Assembly: GCA_030036915.1 (NCBI GenBank)
Contig: JASHSC010000155.1
Coordinates: 1-7,462 of the forward strand
Reading direction: 5' to 3'
DNA from: Terriglobia bacterium
GTDB taxonomy: Bacteria; Acidobacteriota; Terriglobia; UBA7540
DNA length: 7,462 nt
Shown piece after piece: positions 6,189 through 7,462 of the stretch. A program made the translations under genes and the position numbers. Under the pieces are notes generated by a model. That model was not told where the DNA came from and ran no database searches. It saw nothing but the letters and a program-made list of their open reading frames with translations. Within the stretch, counting starts at the first letter, position 1. Each line of letters opens with the position of its first letter.

Positions 6189-7226
6189 CTACCCGGCCGG
6201 CCGATGGGGAACCTTGTTTCCCGCCGCATCGCGAGCCTTCCACGCGTTGTCGACGTCACCCATCACTACAAGAGTGTCACCGCTCGCCATCACCGTATCA
6301 TCGCGTGGATTGAACTTCATGTCTCCGTCGGCCTTGCGGATCGCCAAAGGCAGAAGTTCGAAGCGCCCGTGCAGGTCCATCTCCTTCAGCTTCTTCCCAA
6401 TCCAAGGCGAACGCTCGACAACCGTGATTTCCTCAACGCGCAGGGTCCCAGATGGGTCGCGGAGCATCGTGTCCAAGAAGCTGACCACGCTCGGTCGAAT
6501 GAGTTCAGAAGCGATTCGCAAGCCGCCAATCATATTGGGGGAGATTGCTGCGTTAGCTCCATGCCGCAGGAGTTTTTCCACCATTCGCGACTCAGCACAC
6601 CGAGCCACAATGCGCAGATTGGGATTCAACAGGCGAGCAGTGACTGTGGTGAGCAGGTTGTCCTTGTCTTCTGGAAGTACGGTGGCCATGCCCCGCGCCA
6701 CCTGGATGCGCGCCGTCGTCAGGATTTCCTCATCCCCGCCTTCACCCTTCAACACGGGCACCTCGCCAAGCTGCCCGATCCTTTCCAGACGCTCCTCGTC
6801 GTGATCGATCACAATAAAGACATTCCCGGTCTTCAGGAGCTCTTTCACCAGATACGTACCGGTTTCGCCGGCGCCGCAGATAATCAGGTGATCATGCATG
6901 TCCTGGATCATTTTCTCCATCTTGCGTCTCCAAAAGATGTTGTTCAATTCGCCTTCCACAATGAACGCCGTGGAAGCAGAAAACACATAGAGCATGATGC
7001 CGATGCCGATCAGGATGAAGAACATGTTAAAAAGCCGCAACCCGGGATTCGCGTGAGTGTCAACAATTTCACCGTAGCCGACCGTGGAAACCGTGACTAC
7101 AGCCATGTAGAAGGCGTCGAGTAGTGTGACCTGCGGGCCACCAAACCACATATAGACGCCCACCGCCGACAGTACGACGACGACGAGAAGCATCAGTGAG
7201 AGTGCCAGTTGTTTACGGAGATTCAC
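6189..7226 (-). CDS. MthK-like potassium channel with RCK (TrkA-N/TrkA-C) regulatory domain, 345 aa
   Basis: Two-helix inner-membrane ion channel, expected to act as a tetramer with a cytoplasmic gating ring that senses a nucleotide or divalent ion. Residues 7-28 form the first helix; 34-46 the pore helix; TVGYGE (48-53) is the potassium selectivity filter; 66-88 is the second, pore-lining helix with Gly-rich hinge candidates (GIGI at 74-77). After a basic linker the RCK Rossmann domain starts at 113 (HLIICGAGETG, GxGxxG at 118-123), with the acidic residue D141 ending beta-2 and a LKGEGGDEEIL segment at 159-169 where many relatives have GDA. A TrkA-C lobe occupies about 265-325. The GTG start has GAGGGGA just upstream at 7237-7231. 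The length matches single-RCK channels of the MthK group. It stands alone: the next minus-strand gene is 306 bases downstream. A possible internal start at codon 103 precedes the RCK domain. Confidence 0.94.
   Translation of the reverse strand: MNLRKQLALSLMLLVVVVLSAVGVYMWFGGPQVTLLDAFYMAVVTVSTVGYGEIVDTHANPGLRLFNMFFILIGIGIMLYVFSASTAFIVEGELNNIFWRRKMEKMIQDMHDHLIICGAGETGTYLVKELLKTGNVFIVIDHDEERLERIGQLGEVPVLKGEGGDEEILTTARIQVARGMATVLPEDKDNLLTTVTARLLNPNLRIVARCAESRMVEKLLRHGANAAISPNMIGGLRIASELIRPSVVSFLDTMLRDPSGTLRVEEITVVERSPWIGKKLKEMDLHGRFELLPLAIRKADGDMKFNPRDDTVMASGDTLVVMGDVDNAWKARDAAGNKVPHRPAG
6918..6931 (-). promoter_or_regulatory. Candidate internal ribosome binding site and start inside the channel gene
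   Basis: On the minus strand GGAGA (6931-6927) is followed by six bases and the in-frame ATG of Met103 (6920-6918). A second GGAG lies three bases ahead of Met106. Initiation at Met103 would give a soluble 243-residue RCK protein. In MthK itself an internal start at Met107 makes the free RCK subunits of the gating ring. The GGAGA could also simply be the Trp-Arg codons, so this is a suggestion. Confidence 0.4.
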
Positions 7227-7301
7227 AGATTCCCCTCGGCATGGCGGTGCACAGATTCTGCCTGCCGCCCAGTTGGCGTTATCTTAGCACAGGGAGGGAA
7301 C

Positions 7302-7316
7302 CCGAGAGTGGCTCGG
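7302..7316. repeat. Dyad CCGAG-N5-CTCGG in the divergent intergenic region
   Basis: Perfect 5-bp arms (7302-7306 and 7312-7316) with a 5-base centre lie between the channel start and the rightmost gene start. It could be a repressor site or a small hairpin in either leader. The arms are short enough to arise by chance. Confidence 0.35.
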
Positions 7317-7332
7317 CGGTGGGCCGGGAATT

Positions 7333-7349
7333 TTGGCACGAGTCATGCC
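7333..7349 (+). promoter_or_regulatory. Sigma-54-like GG-N10-GC element that is also a 15-bp near-palindrome
   Basis: TTGGCACG (7333-7340), AGTC, then ATGC (7345-7348) differs from the sigma-54 consensus TTGGCACG-N4-TTGC at one position and keeps the exact GG-N10-GC spacing. The same bases form a dyad, GGCACGA-G-TCATGCC (7335-7349), pairing in six of seven positions, so it could equally be an operator. Transcription from it would begin near 7359-7360, downstream of the ATG at 7352, which conflicts with that start. Confidence 0.35.
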
Positions 7350-7351
7350 CT

Positions 7352-7462
7352 ATGCCGGTCGAATATTCGAAAACCGAACTTCCCGATGCCAAATTGCTGG
7401 AAGTTCCCGCTTCAATCCTCCAGCAATTTGCGATGCTGCTCCTGAAGATAAGGGTCAGTCAT
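7352..7462 (+). CDS. Start of a probable protein gene, 3'-truncated; possibly an Ldh-family (malate/lactate-type) dehydrogenase
   Basis: An ATG opens a frame of 37 codons running off the window. It begins MPVEYSKTELPD, then VPASILQQFAMLLLKIRVSH. The pattern 'V-x-A-x-x-L-x-x-F-x(4)-L-x-K-x-x-V' resembles the first helix of the malate/L-lactate/ureidoglycolate dehydrogenase family (NAD-dependent, not the Rossmann-type MDH), where 'edA' and later a GxxSHG motif should follow. Those diagnostic motifs are outside the window, so the family call is inference from a short stretch. There is no Shine-Dalgarno sequence before the ATG. An alternative in-frame start is GTG at 7319. The gene diverges from the potassium channel with about 125 bases between starts. 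Palindromes lie across its first codons. Confidence 0.45.
   Translation, partial: MPVEYSKTELPDAKLLEVPASILQQFAMLLLKIRVSH
7359..7370. repeat. Perfect 12-bp palindrome TCGAATATTCGA
   Basis: The twelve bases equal their own reverse complement. It lies 7 bases after the A of the putative ATG at 7352 and at the predicted initiation point of the sigma-54-like element. The form suits a dimeric regulator's operator, but it may be coincidental codon content. Confidence 0.55.
7376..7430. repeat. Two overlapping inverted repeats that could form mutually exclusive hairpins
   Basis: Pair A is GAACTTCC (7376-7383) with GGAAGTTC (7399-7406), 8 bp, 15-base loop. Pair B is CAAATTGCTGGA (7390-7401) with TCCAGCAATTTG (7419-7430), 12 bp perfect, 17-base loop. 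The right arm of A shares bases 7399-7401 with the left arm of B, and the left arm of B lies mostly within A's loop, so the two stems cannot form together. They lie within the first 27 codons of the putative gene. Confidence 0.65.

Noticed and set aside
6162..7124. Plus-strand open frame of 320 codons opposite the potassium channel
   Set aside because: The minus strand encodes an intact filter and RCK domain; the plus-strand product is compositionally odd, rich in His and Gln, and matches nothing recognised.
7412..7462. Minus-strand frame entering from the right edge and stopping at 7412
   Set aside because: Only 16 codons are visible, it lies wholly inside inverted repeats, and the plus-strand frame there looks more protein-like.
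7345..7462. Alternative plus-strand frame from the ATG at 7345
   Set aside because: It also runs open to the edge but its product is rich in Cys, Arg and Ser with no family resemblance, unlike the 7352 frame.

Overview
The window is a bacterial chromosome fragment of fairly high G+C content (roughly 55-60% by eye) carrying six clear or partial protein genes and one probable gene start at the right edge. The gene types (an EF-G2-like factor, a DMT-superfamily importer of the kind common in Acidobacteriota, a secreted DUF1080/3-keto-glycoside hydrolase-type protein, a signal-peptide nucleoside hydrolase) and the Gram-negative style of export signals suggest an acidobacterium or a relative. This is inference from gene content; there is no rRNA here to test it.

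Left block, plus strand (1-3689): the 3' three quarters of an elongation factor G-like translational GTPase, then a ten-segment inner-membrane importer, then an exported nucleoside hydrolase with a strong ribosome binding site. The importer and hydrolase lie 59 bases apart and probably form one unit that splits nucleosides outside the cytoplasm and takes up ribose or the free base.

Middle block, minus strand (3746-5882): a membrane-anchored M23 (LytM-type) zinc endopeptidase with all catalytic residues, convergent with the hydrolase. Upstream of it is a small secreted DUF1080 protein. Between these two lies a 61-base inverted-repeat structure with repeated TCGAAT-like units.

Right block: a 306-base gap (5883-6188) with no convincing gene, then a minus-strand MthK-like potassium channel (two membrane helices, TVGYG filter, cytoplasmic RCK domain). 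A possible internal ribosome binding site precedes its RCK domain. Diverging from the channel, the last 110 bases open a plus-strand reading frame that may be the start of an Ldh-family (malate/lactate-type) dehydrogenase. The stretch around that start is unusually dense in perfect and near-perfect dyads, including a sigma-54-like GG-N10-GC element.

No tRNA, rRNA, CRISPR array, insertion sequence or phage gene was recognised. Most of the window is ordinary housekeeping and metabolic content. The items most worth a second look are the nucleoside-scavenging pair, the possible two-product channel gene, the dyad-rich right edge, and a sharply AT-rich codon patch inside the EF-G gene.
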